DNA of 64,000 nt from an uncultured Lachnospiraceae bacterium (GCA_902802515.1 CADCMM010000002.1:1-64000); one strand, 5' to 3'. Shown: positions 10,123-18,482, counted from the stretch's first letter. Made by a program: numbers and translations. The notes: a model not told the origin generated them from the sequence alone.

Positions 10123-10160
10123 ATGATATAAGATAGATTGAAAAACAAATTTGGAGCGTA

Positions 10161-10961
10161 GTGACAGACATGGAAAGCACAGCTAACAAGAAAGAAAACA
10201 CGCAAATCATGGAAGAAAAATTTGCCGGGAAGAAAGGAAATAAGTTCTGGTATTTAAAAGGTCTGCGAGATGGGATCCCCATTGCCATGGGGTACTTCGC
10301 TGTGTCTTTCACCCTTGGCATTACTATGAAAAATACGGGTATTACACCCCTGCAGGGAGCTATCATGTCCATGACGATGCTGGCCTCTGCCGGTCAGTAC
10401 GCGGCTATCACGGTGATCGCGGCGGGTTCCGGTTATCTGGAGATGGTGATCACGACCTTGATCGTGAACCTCAGATATCTTTTGATGTCCTGCGCGCTTT
10501 CCCAGAAAGTGGACAGCAAGACGGGCATGGGGCACCGCCTCGCTATGTCCTATTGTATTACGGATGAAATTTTCGGTGCTGCTTCTCTGGTGGAGGAAAA
10601 ACTGAACCCGTTTTATTCCTATGGGATGGTAACGGTGGCTTGCCCGGGATGGACCATCGGGACATTTCTGGGGGTGGCTTTGGGAACGATCTTACCGGAT
10701 CGTCTTAGCAATGCCATGGGAGTAGCGCTTTATGGAATGTTTCTGGCGGTGATCATTCCACCTGCCAGGAAAGACAAAGTTATTGCCTGTGTTGTGGTTC
10801 TTTCGATGGCCGCCAGCTGCGTTTTTTCCATTGTTCCGGGTTTGAAAGAAATATCATCAGGGTTCCGGATCATTATATTGACTCTGATCATCGCGGGAAT
10901 TGCAGCGTATGTAAAACCAATTGCACAGACGCAAGGAGAGGAGGGAAAGGAGCATGAATAA
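10161..10961 (+). CDS. azlC: AzlC family branched-chain amino acid exporter, large subunit
   Basis: The 266-residue membrane protein has a soluble N-terminal leader of about 35 residues and then the AzlC core: GIPIAMGYFAVSFTLGI, SMTMLASAGQYAA and the NLRYLLMS motif. With AzlD it forms a two-subunit exporter for branched-chain amino acids or analogues. A GTG at 10161 and an ATG at 10170 are both possible starts; GGAG at 10152 favours the GTG. It overlaps azlD by eight bases. Confidence 0.9.
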   Translation: MTDMESTANKKENTQIMEEKFAGKKGNKFWYLKGLRDGIPIAMGYFAVSFTLGITMKNTGITPLQGAIMSMTMLASAGQYAAITVIAAGSGYLEMVITTLIVNLRYLLMSCALSQKVDSKTGMGHRLAMSYCITDEIFGAASLVEEKLNPFYSYGMVTVACPGWTIGTFLGVALGTILPDRLSNAMGVALYGMFLAVIIPPARKDKVIACVVVLSMAASCVFSIVPGLKEISSGFRIIILTLIIAGIAAYVKPIAQTQGEEGKEHE

Positions 10962-11262
10962 CCATTATTATCTGTACCTTCTGGCAGCTGTGCTGGCCAT
11001 TTATGCAGTGAGGGCTTTGCCCATGACGCTGATCCGCAGAGATATCAAAAGCCCCTTTATCCGTTCTTTTTTGCACTATGTGCCTTATGTGACGCTGGCG
11101 GTGATGACCTTTCCGGCCATCCTTTCCGCCACCGGAAGTACTCTGTCAGCTGCGGTGGGATTTGTGACGGCAGTGGTGCTGGCCTATGTGGATGGAAATC
11201 TGTTTCGGGTAGCTATCGGAGCCTGCGTGATGGTGTATCTGGCAGAGTTTTTCTGTATATAA
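10954..11262 (+). CDS. azlD: AzlD family branched-chain amino acid exporter, small subunit
   Basis: The 102-residue protein has four predicted membrane helices and the AzlD signature RALPMTLIRRDI followed by FLHYVPYVTLAVMTFPAIL. It overlaps the end of azlC, which is the usual arrangement for this obligate pair. The ATG at 10954 follows GGGAAAGGAG; a longer TTG frame from 10921 has no support. Confidence 0.9.
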   Translation: MNNHYYLYLLAAVLAIYAVRALPMTLIRRDIKSPFIRSFLHYVPYVTLAVMTFPAILSATGSTLSAAVGFVTAVVLAYVDGNLFRVAIGACVMVYLAEFFCI

Positions 11263-11314
11263 ATTTCATGGAGGATGCCCCCGACATCTGATACAATTGG
11301 AAAGAATTATATTC

Positions 11315-11352
11315 AGAACAGTTTATCTTCAGGATAGGCTGTTCTTTTTTTG
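11315..11352 (+). terminator. Rho-independent terminator after azlD
   Basis: AGAACAG (11315-11321) pairs with CTGTTCT (11339-11345), followed by a run of seven T. Confidence 0.75.
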
Positions 11353-11374
11353 GTCATAAATTTAAATTTTTCTA

Positions 11375-11424
11375 TTGACATATTCCACTTGTGAAATTAG
11401 AATATATTCAACAAGTGGAATATG
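11375..11424 (+). promoter_or_regulatory. Promoter with 14-bp inverted-repeat operator, probable PadR autoregulatory site
   Basis: TTGACA (11375-11380) and TAGAAT (11398-11403) have a 17-base spacer. Perfect 14-base arms CATATTCCACTTGT (11379-11392) and ACAAGTGGAATATG (11411-11424) surround the -10 box. PadR repressors commonly bind such dyads in their own promoters, so autorepression is the likely logic. Confidence 0.85.
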
Positions 11425-11443
11425 TAAAGTGTAGGAGGTTGAT

Positions 11444-12004
11444 ATGCTGAAACACGGAATTCTCGGGCTGCTAAGTTATGGCAGCATGACGGGATATGAC
11501 ATAACAAGAACTTTTAAGGATTCACTGAGCTACTTTTGGAATGCGCAGACCAGCCAGATTTATAGGGAACTCCAGACGCTCAAAGCAAATGGCTGGGCGA
11601 CCGACGAAACCGTAAATCAGACGGGGAAGCCCGACAAAAAGGTGTTCACGATCACTGAGAGCGGAAGAAAGGAATTAAACAAATGGCTGACGGATGATAC
11701 CGCTGAATTTAGAATGAGGAGTCCGATGCTGATGAAAATCTTTTTTCGGGGTGAGCGAAGCCTGGATGAAAATATTGAATATTTCAGAAAGCTGTATGAT
11801 GACTGTATAAATTTCGCTTTGCTTATGAAGAATTCACCGCCAAACGTTGAGGGATACAAAAATAGGGTAGACGATCCTTCGAAATCAATCTACTGGGGCA
11901 TGACGGTGGAGTTCGGAGCGATGTACGCGCAGATGTATATGAAATGGGTTGAAAATTGCATGAAAAAATTGGAGGAATTGAAAAATGAAAATACTGTTGA
12001 TTAA
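11444..12004 (+). CDS. PadR family transcriptional repressor
   Basis: The 186-residue protein has the PadR winged helix at the N-terminus (HGILGLLSYGSMTGYDI, then QTSQIYRELQTLKANGW and KKVFTITESGRKELNKWL) and a C-terminal helical dimerisation region (PadR_C / Vir-type). A GTAGGAGG RBS precedes the ATG. The gene overlaps the following flavoprotein gene by 20 bases, so the pair is co-expressed. PadR proteins usually sense small toxic or phenolic ligands; the ligand here is unknown. Confidence 0.92.
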   Translation: MLKHGILGLLSYGSMTGYDITRTFKDSLSYFWNAQTSQIYRELQTLKANGWATDETVNQTGKPDKKVFTITESGRKELNKWLTDDTAEFRMRSPMLMKIFFRGERSLDENIEYFRKLYDDCINFALLMKNSPPNVEGYKNRVDDPSKSIYWGMTVEFGAMYAQMYMKWVENCMKKLEELKNENTVD

Positions 12005-13598
12005 TGGCAGCCCCAGGGGCAAGAGAAGCAACACCTACAAGCTTTCTCAGGCGTTTGTAAAAGGACTTTCAGGAAATGGGCAGCCGGAGTATGAGGAGAT
12101 TATCGTAAAAGACAGAGATATTAAAACCTGTCTGGGCTGTTTTTCCTGCTGGAACAAAACTCCCGGTGAATGTGTCGTGAAGGATGACATGCAGGAGATT
12201 CTTCAGAAGTATCTATGGGCGGATGTTGTGATATGGTCGTTTGGCCTTTACTATTTCAATGTTCCCGGCAGACTGAAGCTGCTGATCGACCGCCAGCTTC
12301 CGTTTGCGCTTCCTTTTATGGTGAGCGACAGCGAGAGTGGCAGTCATCCCATGAGATATGATATGACAGGAAAGCGGAATGTAATTATTTCTACCTGTGG
12401 TTTTTACACTGCAAAGGGAAACTATGAATCCGTCAATGCGATGTTTGACCACTTTCTGGGCAAAGGCAATTATGAAACCATTTATTGCGGCCAGGGCGAA
12501 CTGTTCCGAGTGCCAGAGCTTCACGGCAGGACGGATGAGTACTTAAGCTATGTTCAAAAAGCGGGAGAGGAATTTGCAGCAGGAAAAATAACACAGCAGA
12601 CAAGAGAAAAGCTTGACACCCTGCTGTTTCCGAGGGAAACCTTTGAATCGATGGCGGATGCCAGCTGGGGCATAGAGAAAGGAAGCGGTGAGAAAGAAGA
12701 GCCAGCCTACGTTTTCACGAAGCAAATGGCTGCTTTATATAATAAGAATTCCTACAAGGGCAAAGATCTTGTCCTGGAGATGGACTATACAGATGTCGGA
12801 AAACAATATCAGATCATCATGAAAAAGGACGGTTATGAGGTTCGTAAAGACAATTTCGCGAGTTATACGACACGCATAGAAACACCGCTCAGCGTATGGA
12901 AAGATGTCGCTGCTGGAAAGATAAGCGGATCTGCGGCAATGGCAAAAAAGCTTTATCGGGTACAGGGTGATTTTGACCTTATGCTGCATTGGGATGAGTA
13001 TTTAGGCTCCAGCGGAAATAAAGCGAAGAGAAGCCAGACCCAAACAGCATCAAAGGGGAAGGGAACCTCTTTGATGCTGACGCTGATCCCCTGGATCGCG
13101 TTTTGGGTAGCCGCGGCCATCGACAATTTTGTCGGACCGATGATCGCCATAGGCGTATGCGCACTCACAAGCCTCATATTCTTTAATTTCAGAAAAACCA
13201 TATATGATGTGATATCGTCAGCGGCGGTAACTGTGCTTTCCATTTTAGTTCTGCTGTTTCCGGATTCCACAGGCATTTTGATCCCTGGCGCCTATCTGTT
13301 TTTTGGATTAATGTGGAGCCTTTCCTGCCTGGCCAAAATACCGCTGACAGCATGGTATTCCATGAAGGACTACAATGGCGACAGTGCCCTTGAAAATCCT
13401 CTGTTTATCAGAACAAACCGTATACTGACCCTCGCATGGGGAGTGCTGTATATCATCACAAGTATCTGGACATTCTTTTTAATGTCCACTCCGATGGCAT
13501 CCTATACCGCGATCATCAATAATATTATGCCGATCGTTATGGGCATTTTTACAGCCTGGTTCCAGAAATGGTATCCGCCGCACTACGCATCAAAATAA
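11985..13598 (+). CDS. Fusion: iron-sulfur flavoprotein-like FMN reductase, SCP2-like domain and multi-pass membrane domain
   Basis: This 537-residue protein joins three parts. Residues 1-185 form an FMN-binding reductase domain (INGSPRGKRSNTYKL phosphate loop) with a compact cysteine motif C-x2-C-x2-C-x7-C (CLGCFSCWNKTPGEC), as in iron-sulfur flavoproteins. Residues about 240-345 resemble an SCP2/sterol-carrier-type fold (YKGKDLVLEMDYTDVGK, then VWKDVAAGKISGSAAMAKK). Residues about 360-537 are hydrophobic with roughly six or seven membrane helices. It is coupled to the PadR repressor gene. A membrane-tethered, repressor-controlled reductase of a hydrophobic compound is a reasonable inference, but the substrate is not known. 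Confidence 0.75.
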   Translation: MKILLINGSPRGKRSNTYKLSQAFVKGLSGNGQPEYEEIIVKDRDIKTCLGCFSCWNKTPGECVVKDDMQEILQKYLWADVVIWSFGLYYFNVPGRLKLLIDRQLPFALPFMVSDSESGSHPMRYDMTGKRNVIISTCGFYTAKGNYESVNAMFDHFLGKGNYETIYCGQGELFRVPELHGRTDEYLSYVQKAGEEFAAGKITQQTREKLDTLLFPRETFESMADASWGIEKGSGEKEEPAYVFTKQMAALYNKNSYKGKDLVLEMDYTDVGKQYQIIMKKDGYEVRKDNFASYTTRIETPLSVWKDVAAGKISGSAAMAKKLYRVQGDFDLMLHWDEYLGSSGNKAKRSQTQTASKGKGTSLMLTLIPWIAFWVAAAIDNFVGPMIAIGVCALTSLIFFNFRKTIYDVISSAAVTVLSILVLLFPDSTGILIPGAYLFFGLMWSLSCLAKIPLTAWYSMKDYNGDSALENPLFIRTNRILTLAWGVLYIITSIWTFFLMSTPMASYTAIINNIMPIVMGIFTAWFQKWYPPHYASK

Positions 13599-13665
13599 AT
13601 ATTCATCCACCGAAGAGAGATTTTTCCAGGAAAAGAATAAAAAGATAGACTAGCGGGAAATCGAA

Positions 13666-13674
13666 TGATATAAT
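13666..13674 (+). promoter_or_regulatory. Extended -10 promoter before the flavodiiron gene
   Basis: TGATATAAT at 13666-13674 is an extended -10 element; no good -35 box is visible. The RBS AAAGGAGG follows. Confidence 0.45.
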
Positions 13675-13698
13675 GGGGCGGAAAGGAGGTAAATCGAA

Positions 13699-15543
13699 AT
13701 GCATTGTTATAGAAAAGTGAAAGAAGACCTTTACTGGGTAGGCGGCAATGACAGACGCCTGGCGATGTTCGAGGGCGTGTATTCCGTCCCTGACGGTGTA
13801 TCCTATAACTCCTATTTATTGCTGGATGAAAAGACCGTACTGTTTGATACGGTGGATAAGGCGGTTTCCGAGACATTCTTTGAGAATGTAGCAGCAGTGC
13901 TGGGAGAGAGGACTCTGGATTATGTGGTGGTTCACCATATGGAACCGGATCATTCTGCCACTTTGGACGGGCTGATTCGCCGTTATCCGGGCGTGAAGCT
14001 GATCTGCAACGCGAAGATTGCGGCCATGATAAAGCAGTACTTCGAATTTGATGTGGATTCCAGGGCTGTTCTGGTGAAAGAGGGAGATACTTTTGAGACC
14101 GGAAAACACCATCTGACTTTTGTGATGGCGCCTATGGTACATTGGCCGGAGGTCATGGTTTCCTATGATATGACAGACAAGATCCTCTTCTCCGCCGATG
14201 CGTTCGGCTGCTTTGGCGCGCTGAACGGCGCTCTGTTTGCGGACGAAGTGGACTTTATGAGGGATTATCTGGATGAAGCCAGAAGATATTACACCAACAT
14301 TGTAGGAAAGTACGGCACTCAGGTGCAGACGCTCCTGAAGAAAGCATCTGCGCTGGAAATCGATATGATCTGTCCGCTCCATGGCTTTGTGTGGAGGAAG
14401 GGACACGGAGAGTTTATCCAGAAGTATGCCCAGTGGAGTTCCTATACCGCGGAGGAGTACGGTGTGGTGATCGCCTATGCTTCAGTGTATGGACATACGG
14501 AAAATGCCGCGGAGGTGCTGGCTTGCAAGCTGAGAGAGGCGGGAGTGAAGACTGTAATGTACGATGTCTCTGTGACTCCGGCGTCCGATATTATTGCGGC
14601 ATGTTTCAAGTACAGTCACCTGGTATTTGCATCCACTACCTATAATGCAGGTATCTTTGTCAATATGGAAGCATTGCTCCATGATCTGGCAGCGCACAAT
14701 ATCCAGAACCGGACGGTAGCGCTTATCGAAAACGGATCCTGGGCGCCCACCAGTGGAAAACTGATGAAGGAATTGCTTTCCGGATGCAAGAATATGACGT
14801 TTATCGAGAACAGTCTGAGTGTGAAATCTGCTCTTAAGGCAGATCAGCTGGCGGTGATCGACGCCATGGCAGAAGAACTTGCGAGTACTCTGCCAAAGAA
14901 GACCGAGGTCAGCGAGGCGGCGGCAGGGGAAGTGGACGATAGGGCAATGTTCAAACTTTCCTACGGCCTGTATGTGCTGACGGCAAAAGAAGGAGACAAG
15001 GATAACGGGTGCATCATTAATACGGCGCTGCAGCTCACCAGTTCCCCGAAGCGTATCACTATCGCAGTGAATAAAGCCAATGCGACCCATGATATGATCA
15101 AAAATACGGGTGTATTTAACGTGTCCATTCTCTCTACAGATGTGCCGTTTACAGTATTCAAGCATTTCGGGTTCCAGAGCGGACGCAATGTAGATAAGTT
15201 TGTCGGATACGAGGCAGCCCAGAGAGCAGCCAACGGTCTGTACTATATTACAGAGGCTGTCAATGGCATGATTTCCGCCAAAGTAGTAGAGATGAAAGAC
15301 TACGGCACCCACACTCTGTTTGTGGCAGAAGTAACGGAGGCGAGAATCCTCTCCGATGTGCCCAGTGTCACCTACCAGTATTACTTTGATCATATCAAGC
15401 CGAAGCCCCAGGCTACCCAGGAGAAAAAGACTGGTTATGTCTGCAAGATCTGCGGCTACGTATATGAGGGCGAGGAGCTTCCGGCAGATTTTATCTGCCC
15501 GCTGTGTAAGCACGGCGCGGAAGACTTTGAAAAACTGCAGTAA
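13699..15543 (+). CDS. Four-module flavodiiron protein (FprA) fused to flavin reductase and rubredoxin
   Basis: The enzyme reduces O2 to water and/or NO to N2O in anaerobes. The 614 residues contain, in order: a metallo-beta-lactamase-like diiron domain (ligand motifs HHMEPDHSATL, MVHWPEVMV, DAFGCFGAL, CPLHGFVW), a flavodoxin domain (IAYASVYGHTENAAEVL, about 255-400), a flavin-reductase split barrel (about 415-565), and a short C-terminal rubredoxin-type knuckle with two CxxC motifs (CKICGY and CPLCKH). Fusing the electron donors onto the core lets one polypeptide carry electrons from NAD(P)H to the diiron site. A separate rubredoxin gene follows. Confidence 0.93.
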   Translation: MHCYRKVKEDLYWVGGNDRRLAMFEGVYSVPDGVSYNSYLLLDEKTVLFDTVDKAVSETFFENVAAVLGERTLDYVVVHHMEPDHSATLDGLIRRYPGVKLICNAKIAAMIKQYFEFDVDSRAVLVKEGDTFETGKHHLTFVMAPMVHWPEVMVSYDMTDKILFSADAFGCFGALNGALFADEVDFMRDYLDEARRYYTNIVGKYGTQVQTLLKKASALEIDMICPLHGFVWRKGHGEFIQKYAQWSSYTAEEYGVVIAYASVYGHTENAAEVLACKLREAGVKTVMYDVSVTPASDIIAACFKYSHLVFASTTYNAGIFVNMEALLHDLAAHNIQNRTVALIENGSWAPTSGKLMKELLSGCKNMTFIENSLSVKSALKADQLAVIDAMAEELASTLPKKTEVSEAAAGEVDDRAMFKLSYGLYVLTAKEGDKDNGCIINTALQLTSSPKRITIAVNKANATHDMIKNTGVFNVSILSTDVPFTVFKHFGFQSGRNVDKFVGYEAAQRAANGLYYITEAVNGMISAKVVEMKDYGTHTLFVAEVTEARILSDVPSVTYQYYFDHIKPKPQATQEKKTGYVCKICGYVYEGEELPADFICPLCKHGAEDFEKLQ

Positions 15544-15552
15544 AGCCATTCA

Positions 15553-15608
15553 AAAAATGAAAAGATAGACCGTGCAGGCTTGCCTGCAAAGGGCTATGTT
15601 TTCATTTT
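15553..15608 (+). terminator. Probable terminator hairpin after the flavodiiron gene
   Basis: AAAATGAAAA-GATAG pairs with CTAT-G-TTTTCATTTT across an inner GCAGG/CCTGC hairpin; the 3' arm is T-rich. Confidence 0.55.
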
Positions 15609-15610
15609 GA

Positions 15611-15780
15611 GATGTGCGGTACGCACATCAGTCACAGGCAGGAGCTGCTATATTAATAGCAGCGGATAGTCGGCATGTGGTACACATGCTGACGGCCTGT
15701 GGCATGAATGACGTCTATATAATAAAGCATGCTGACGTTCTGTGGCATGAGCGGCGTTTCGTGGCATGAGCGGCTTATAA
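15611..15780. repeat. Hairpin array and short imperfect direct repeats between flavodiiron and rubredoxin genes
   Basis: Three perfect or near-perfect hairpins follow one another: GATGTGCG/CGCACATC (15611-15629), GCTGCTAT/ATAGCAGC (15644-15663) and CGGCATGTG/CACATGCTG (15671-15691). Then the phrase GCTGACGNNCTGTGGCATGA occurs twice, with a third partial copy (CGTGGCATGAGCGGC). No open frame is seen. The role is unknown. Confidence 0.6.
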
Positions 15781-15817
15781 CTGATGAATATCTATTTATA
15801 TCAAGGAGGAAAAATCA

Positions 15818-15973
15818 ATGAAGTATGTATGTGAAGTTTGCGGTTGGGAATATGATGAGGAAGCCGGATACCCGGAAGGCGGCATTGCACCGGGAACCAA
15901 GTGGGAAGATGTTCCGGAAGATTTTGAGTGCCCGCTTTGCAGCGTAGGAAAAGATCAGTTTGCAGAGGCATAA
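15818..15973 (+). CDS. Rubredoxin
   Basis: The 51-residue protein is a complete classical rubredoxin, a small electron carrier with one Fe bound by four cysteines. The two knuckles are CEVCGW and CPLCSV, with the family sequence GIAPGTKWEDVPEDF between them. RBS AAGGAGG precedes the ATG by eight bases. It probably donates electrons to the upstream flavodiiron protein or to rubrerythrins. Confidence 0.96.
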   Translation: MKYVCEVCGWEYDEEAGYPEGGIAPGTKWEDVPEDFECPLCSVGKDQFAEA

Positions 15974-16007
15974 GATTTCATCGTAATAATCGGGAGGTTT
16001 TTAGCCT

Positions 16008-16379
16008 ATGAAGATCAAAGTCCTGAAACGAGAATTTACTATCTGTAAAGTGACGGATGTGAGTCAGGTTGATTTTTCTGACAAGTACTGTTTTGTCGGA
16101 AAGACCGATGAGGAACTCTCCCTGATCTGCAGTACGAAACACGCACCGGAGGAGACCATTTCCCGAAGTGATGGCTGGAGAGCATTCCGGTTGGAGGGCA
16201 CTCTGGATTTCTCATTGGTTGGGATCTTATCCGAACTTACGGAGGTACTGGCAACCAATAAGATTCCGGTGATGGCAGTGAGTACCTACAACACAGATTA
16301 CATTTTAGTAAAGAAAGAAAATCTGGAAAAGGCGCTGCTGCTGTTAGAAGACGAAGATTACAAGATCATTCGCCCATAA
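16008..16379 (+). CDS. ACT domain-containing protein
   Basis: The 123-residue protein matches small stand-alone ACT proteins with tandem aspartokinase/CASTOR-type ACT folds: SDGWRAFRLEGTLDFSLVG, then ILSELTEVLATNKIPVMAVSTYNTDYILV. ACT domains bind amino acids; this one likely acts as a sensor or regulatory partner, target unknown. GGGAGG precedes the ATG. It may be transcribed with rubredoxin and ends at a strong hairpin. Confidence 0.85.
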   Translation: MKIKVLKREFTICKVTDVSQVDFSDKYCFVGKTDEELSLICSTKHAPEETISRSDGWRAFRLEGTLDFSLVGILSELTEVLATNKIPVMAVSTYNTDYILVKKENLEKALLLLEDEDYKIIRP

Positions 16380-16388
16380 GTGGTAAGA

Positions 16389-16421
16389 GGCTGCTGCACT
16401 AAACGCTTAGTGCAGCAGCCC
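16389..16421. terminator. Bidirectional terminator hairpin between convergent genes
   Basis: A perfect 14-bp stem GGCTGCTGCACTAA / TTAGTGCAGCAGCC (16389-16402 with 16407-16420) separates the ACT gene from the convergent ABC operon. Confidence 0.7.
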
Positions 16422-16438
16422 CTTGCGGTATCCGTTGG

Positions 16439-17092
16439 TTACAACGCATCTCTGCTGTTATTTCGTACAACAGCAATCTCCATGAAGATCAGAAAAATAA
16501 TCGCGGAGAGGAAAAACAGAATATAACTTCTGAGCGGGTTGATCCATGTGACGAACCATAACACTATATTTGGCAGGCTGTCCGCGAAAAATATGCCTCC
16601 AAAGAAGAACAGCATACCTGGCAGAAGACGCAGGAGATTAGCTGTTTGTGGTGCATAGTCTGTGGGGATCAGATAATAAATCAGATTTTCAATGCCGGAA
16701 AAAACTAAGGCGGCGCCCAGAACTAGCACATAGTAGTGGAATGGACCAAAATCAAGCTGCGGACGCAGCAAGGCAGCAACTCCGATGATAATCCATGACA
16801 GAAGCAGAGAGAACAGCAGGAGACAGAAAGCAAACAAAAAATGACCTTTCACATCTTCTCCGCTTTTGGAGGGGAGCATTTTCGAAAAACCGCTCTCCGT
16901 TTGATGCTGAGACATTCTCGGGCTGGAAGACAGTATGATTCCGATAAACAAACAGTATATGCTGGCAAAAAGCGGTGTGCTGTCCGTATCTTTAAGGACA
17001 ATAATGAATGCCAGGATGGGAAATAATAGCATAAACAGAACGAATCGTTTCGACATAATAAAATCAATTTTTGCATATTTGAATATTCTCAT
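16439..17092 (-). CDS. ABC-2 type permease (ABC2_membrane family)
   Basis: The 217-residue protein has about six membrane helices and resembles small ABC-2 permeases paired with YtrA-type regulators. It starts with MRIFKYAKIDFIMSKRFVL and carries the SSPRMSQHQTESGFSKMLPS loop after the second helix. It lies four bases after the ATPase gene in the same operon. Such modules export antimicrobial peptides or cell-wall antibiotics in other Firmicutes; here this is inferred from context only. Confidence 0.8.
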   Translation of the reverse strand: MRIFKYAKIDFIMSKRFVLFMLLFPILAFIIVLKDTDSTPLFASIYCLFIGIILSSSPRMSQHQTESGFSKMLPSKSGEDVKGHFLFAFCLLLFSLLLSWIIIGVAALLRPQLDFGPFHYYVLVLGAALVFSGIENLIYYLIPTDYAPQTANLLRLLPGMLFFFGGIFFADSLPNIVLWFVTWINPLRSYILFFLSAIIFLIFMEIAVVRNNSRDAL

Positions 17093-17096
17093 GGGA

Positions 17097-17948
17097 TCAC
17101 CTCATTTCCTGTATCATGTGCACGACGATCTGATCAATGGTAGGCTTGGCGGTCAGAATTCCTGCAGGCAGAATGATATCGCTTTTCGCAGAGTACAGGG
17201 CCTCAAATCCAAATTTGTTTCTTTCAATACCGATCAATGCGTGGGAGAGAGCGGGTGTGAGATCATCATTGCCCCCTCTTACCAGGAGATAGCGGTCGGT
17301 CAATTCTTCTCTTGCGTCGCAGAAAATCTTTTTTCCGTTGTCGATAAAAAAGATATAGTCAGCGATCTGCTCCAGATCCTCCAGAATGTGGGTAGAGAAG
17401 AGCACGCTTTTTTGCCCGTCACTGATGTACTCCTGCAGCAAGGTCAGGACTTCCTTTCTGACCATAGGATCCAGTCCGTTGGTGGCCTCATCCAGTATCA
17501 GCAGCTTTGTATCTCTGGAAAGAACGGAGGCGAACATCAGCTTTACCTTCATACCGCGGCTGTAGGTCCTGATCTGTTTTTTTAAGGGAAGATTCCAACG
17601 GTTTACATAATGGTCGAATTCCTGTGGACGGAAAGAAGGATAAAAGTCCTTTAAAATCTCGCGGATGTTTTGCAGAGTCAACATTTCCGGGAAGTAAGAG
17701 GTATCTCCGATATAACCGATCATCTCCCGGTATTTGACTGGATCATCTTCAAATCGAATGCCGTCGATACTTACGGAACCTGAGACCGTATGGGCAAGGT
17801 GAGTAATAATATTGAGGGTAGTAGTCTTCCCGGCGCCGTTCTGACCAATGTACCCCATGATATATCCCGCAGGCAGGGAAAAACTGATGTCCTGCAGGGA
17901 AAAATCCCGATATTGTTTTTGAATATTTCTCACTTCTAATAGATTCAT
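17097..17948 (-). CDS. ABC transporter ATP-binding protein
   Basis: The 283-residue ATPase has Walker A GQNGAGKTT near residue 35, a signature motif YSRGMKVKLMFAS, Walker B LLILDEATNGLD and the H-loop STHILEDLE. The C-terminal extension of about 65 residues is typical of drug/peptide exporters. It sits between the GntR repressor and the permease gene. Confidence 0.92.
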   Translation of the reverse strand: MNLLEVRNIQKQYRDFSLQDISFSLPAGYIMGYIGQNGAGKTTTLNIITHLAHTVSGSVSIDGIRFEDDPVKYREMIGYIGDTSYFPEMLTLQNIREILKDFYPSFRPQEFDHYVNRWNLPLKKQIRTYSRGMKVKLMFASVLSRDTKLLILDEATNGLDPMVRKEVLTLLQEYISDGQKSVLFSTHILEDLEQIADYIFFIDNGKKIFCDAREELTDRYLLVRGGNDDLTPALSHALIGIERNKFGFEALYSAKSDIILPAGILTAKPTIDQIVVHMIQEMR

Positions 17949-17960
17949 ATTGATTGCTCC

Positions 17961-18338
17961 TTAATCTTGACTATCCCAGAGGGTTTCCGCCATCTGTAAC
18001 AATTCCTCCCGTTTTAAGCGGATAATTCGGGAAGTCTGGATGGCGGTGGTGAGTCCCTCCTCAATGCGTTTCAGATACTGTTCCCGCAGCAGTTCATTGT
18101 TTTGTGAGAGGACGATGCTGCCGCGCCCCTGAGCGGAGGCAATAAAACCTTCCGCCTCCAGGTCATTGTAAGCCCGGGAAGTAGTGATGACACTGACGCT
18201 AAGTTCCTTTGCCAGACTGCGGATGGAGGGAAGGGTACTCCCTTCCGATATCTGACCGTTTAATATCTGTTCTTTGATCTGTTCCTTGATCTGAGCATAG
18301 ATGGGAAGCTCAGACTGGTTTGATATGATTACTTTCAA
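17961..18338 (-). CDS. GntR family (YtrA subfamily) transcriptional repressor
   Basis: The 125-residue protein has an N-terminal winged helix (PIYAQIKEQIKEQIL, STLPSIRSLAKELSVS, TSRAYNDLEAEGFI) and a short C-terminal dimerisation helix, the YtrA layout. The start is the TTG at 18338, preceded by AAGGAG; this gives the family length, whereas an ATG at 18404 would add an unrelated Cys-rich leader. YtrA-type repressors control the ABC operon they head. Confidence 0.9.
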   Translation of the reverse strand: MKVIISNQSELPIYAQIKEQIKEQILNGQISEGSTLPSIRSLAKELSVSVITTSRAYNDLEAEGFIASAQGRGSIVLSQNNELLREQYLKRIEEGLTTAIQTSRIIRLKREELLQMAETLWDSQD

Positions 18339-18434
18339 AATGTTTCTCCTTTGCGCGCAATAAATGCAATGATACGAAGAGCTGCTGCAGACAACTCTGA
18401 ACATTGACTATAAAGTATATACTGTACATATATC

Positions 18435-18462
18435 ATTATATACGGTTGAATGGATTTGTCAA
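18435..18462 (-). promoter_or_regulatory. Promoter of the GntR-ABC operon with TA-rich palindromes
   Basis: On the minus strand TTGACA (18462-18457) and TATAAT (18440-18435) are 16 bases apart. Just downstream the self-complementary GTATATAC (18415-18422) and the near-copy TTATATAC (18436-18443) may form the repressor site. Confidence 0.75.
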
Positions 18463-18482
18463 CAGAGAAATAGAAATTTTCC

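Noticed and set aside
10161-11262. AzlCD considered as part of the amino-sugar operon
   Set aside because: The 38-base spacing after nahK allows read-through, but branched-chain amino acid export has no functional link to the sugar genes; co-transcription remains possible and unproved.
14482-15549. Open frame of 355 codons antisense to the flavodiiron gene
   Set aside because: Composition is that of a reverse-strand shadow, and it lies entirely across a confidently identified gene.
15680-15780. Short repeats before rubredoxin considered as a CRISPR array
   Set aside because: Only three imperfect units with unequal spacing, no spacers of constant length and no cas genes.
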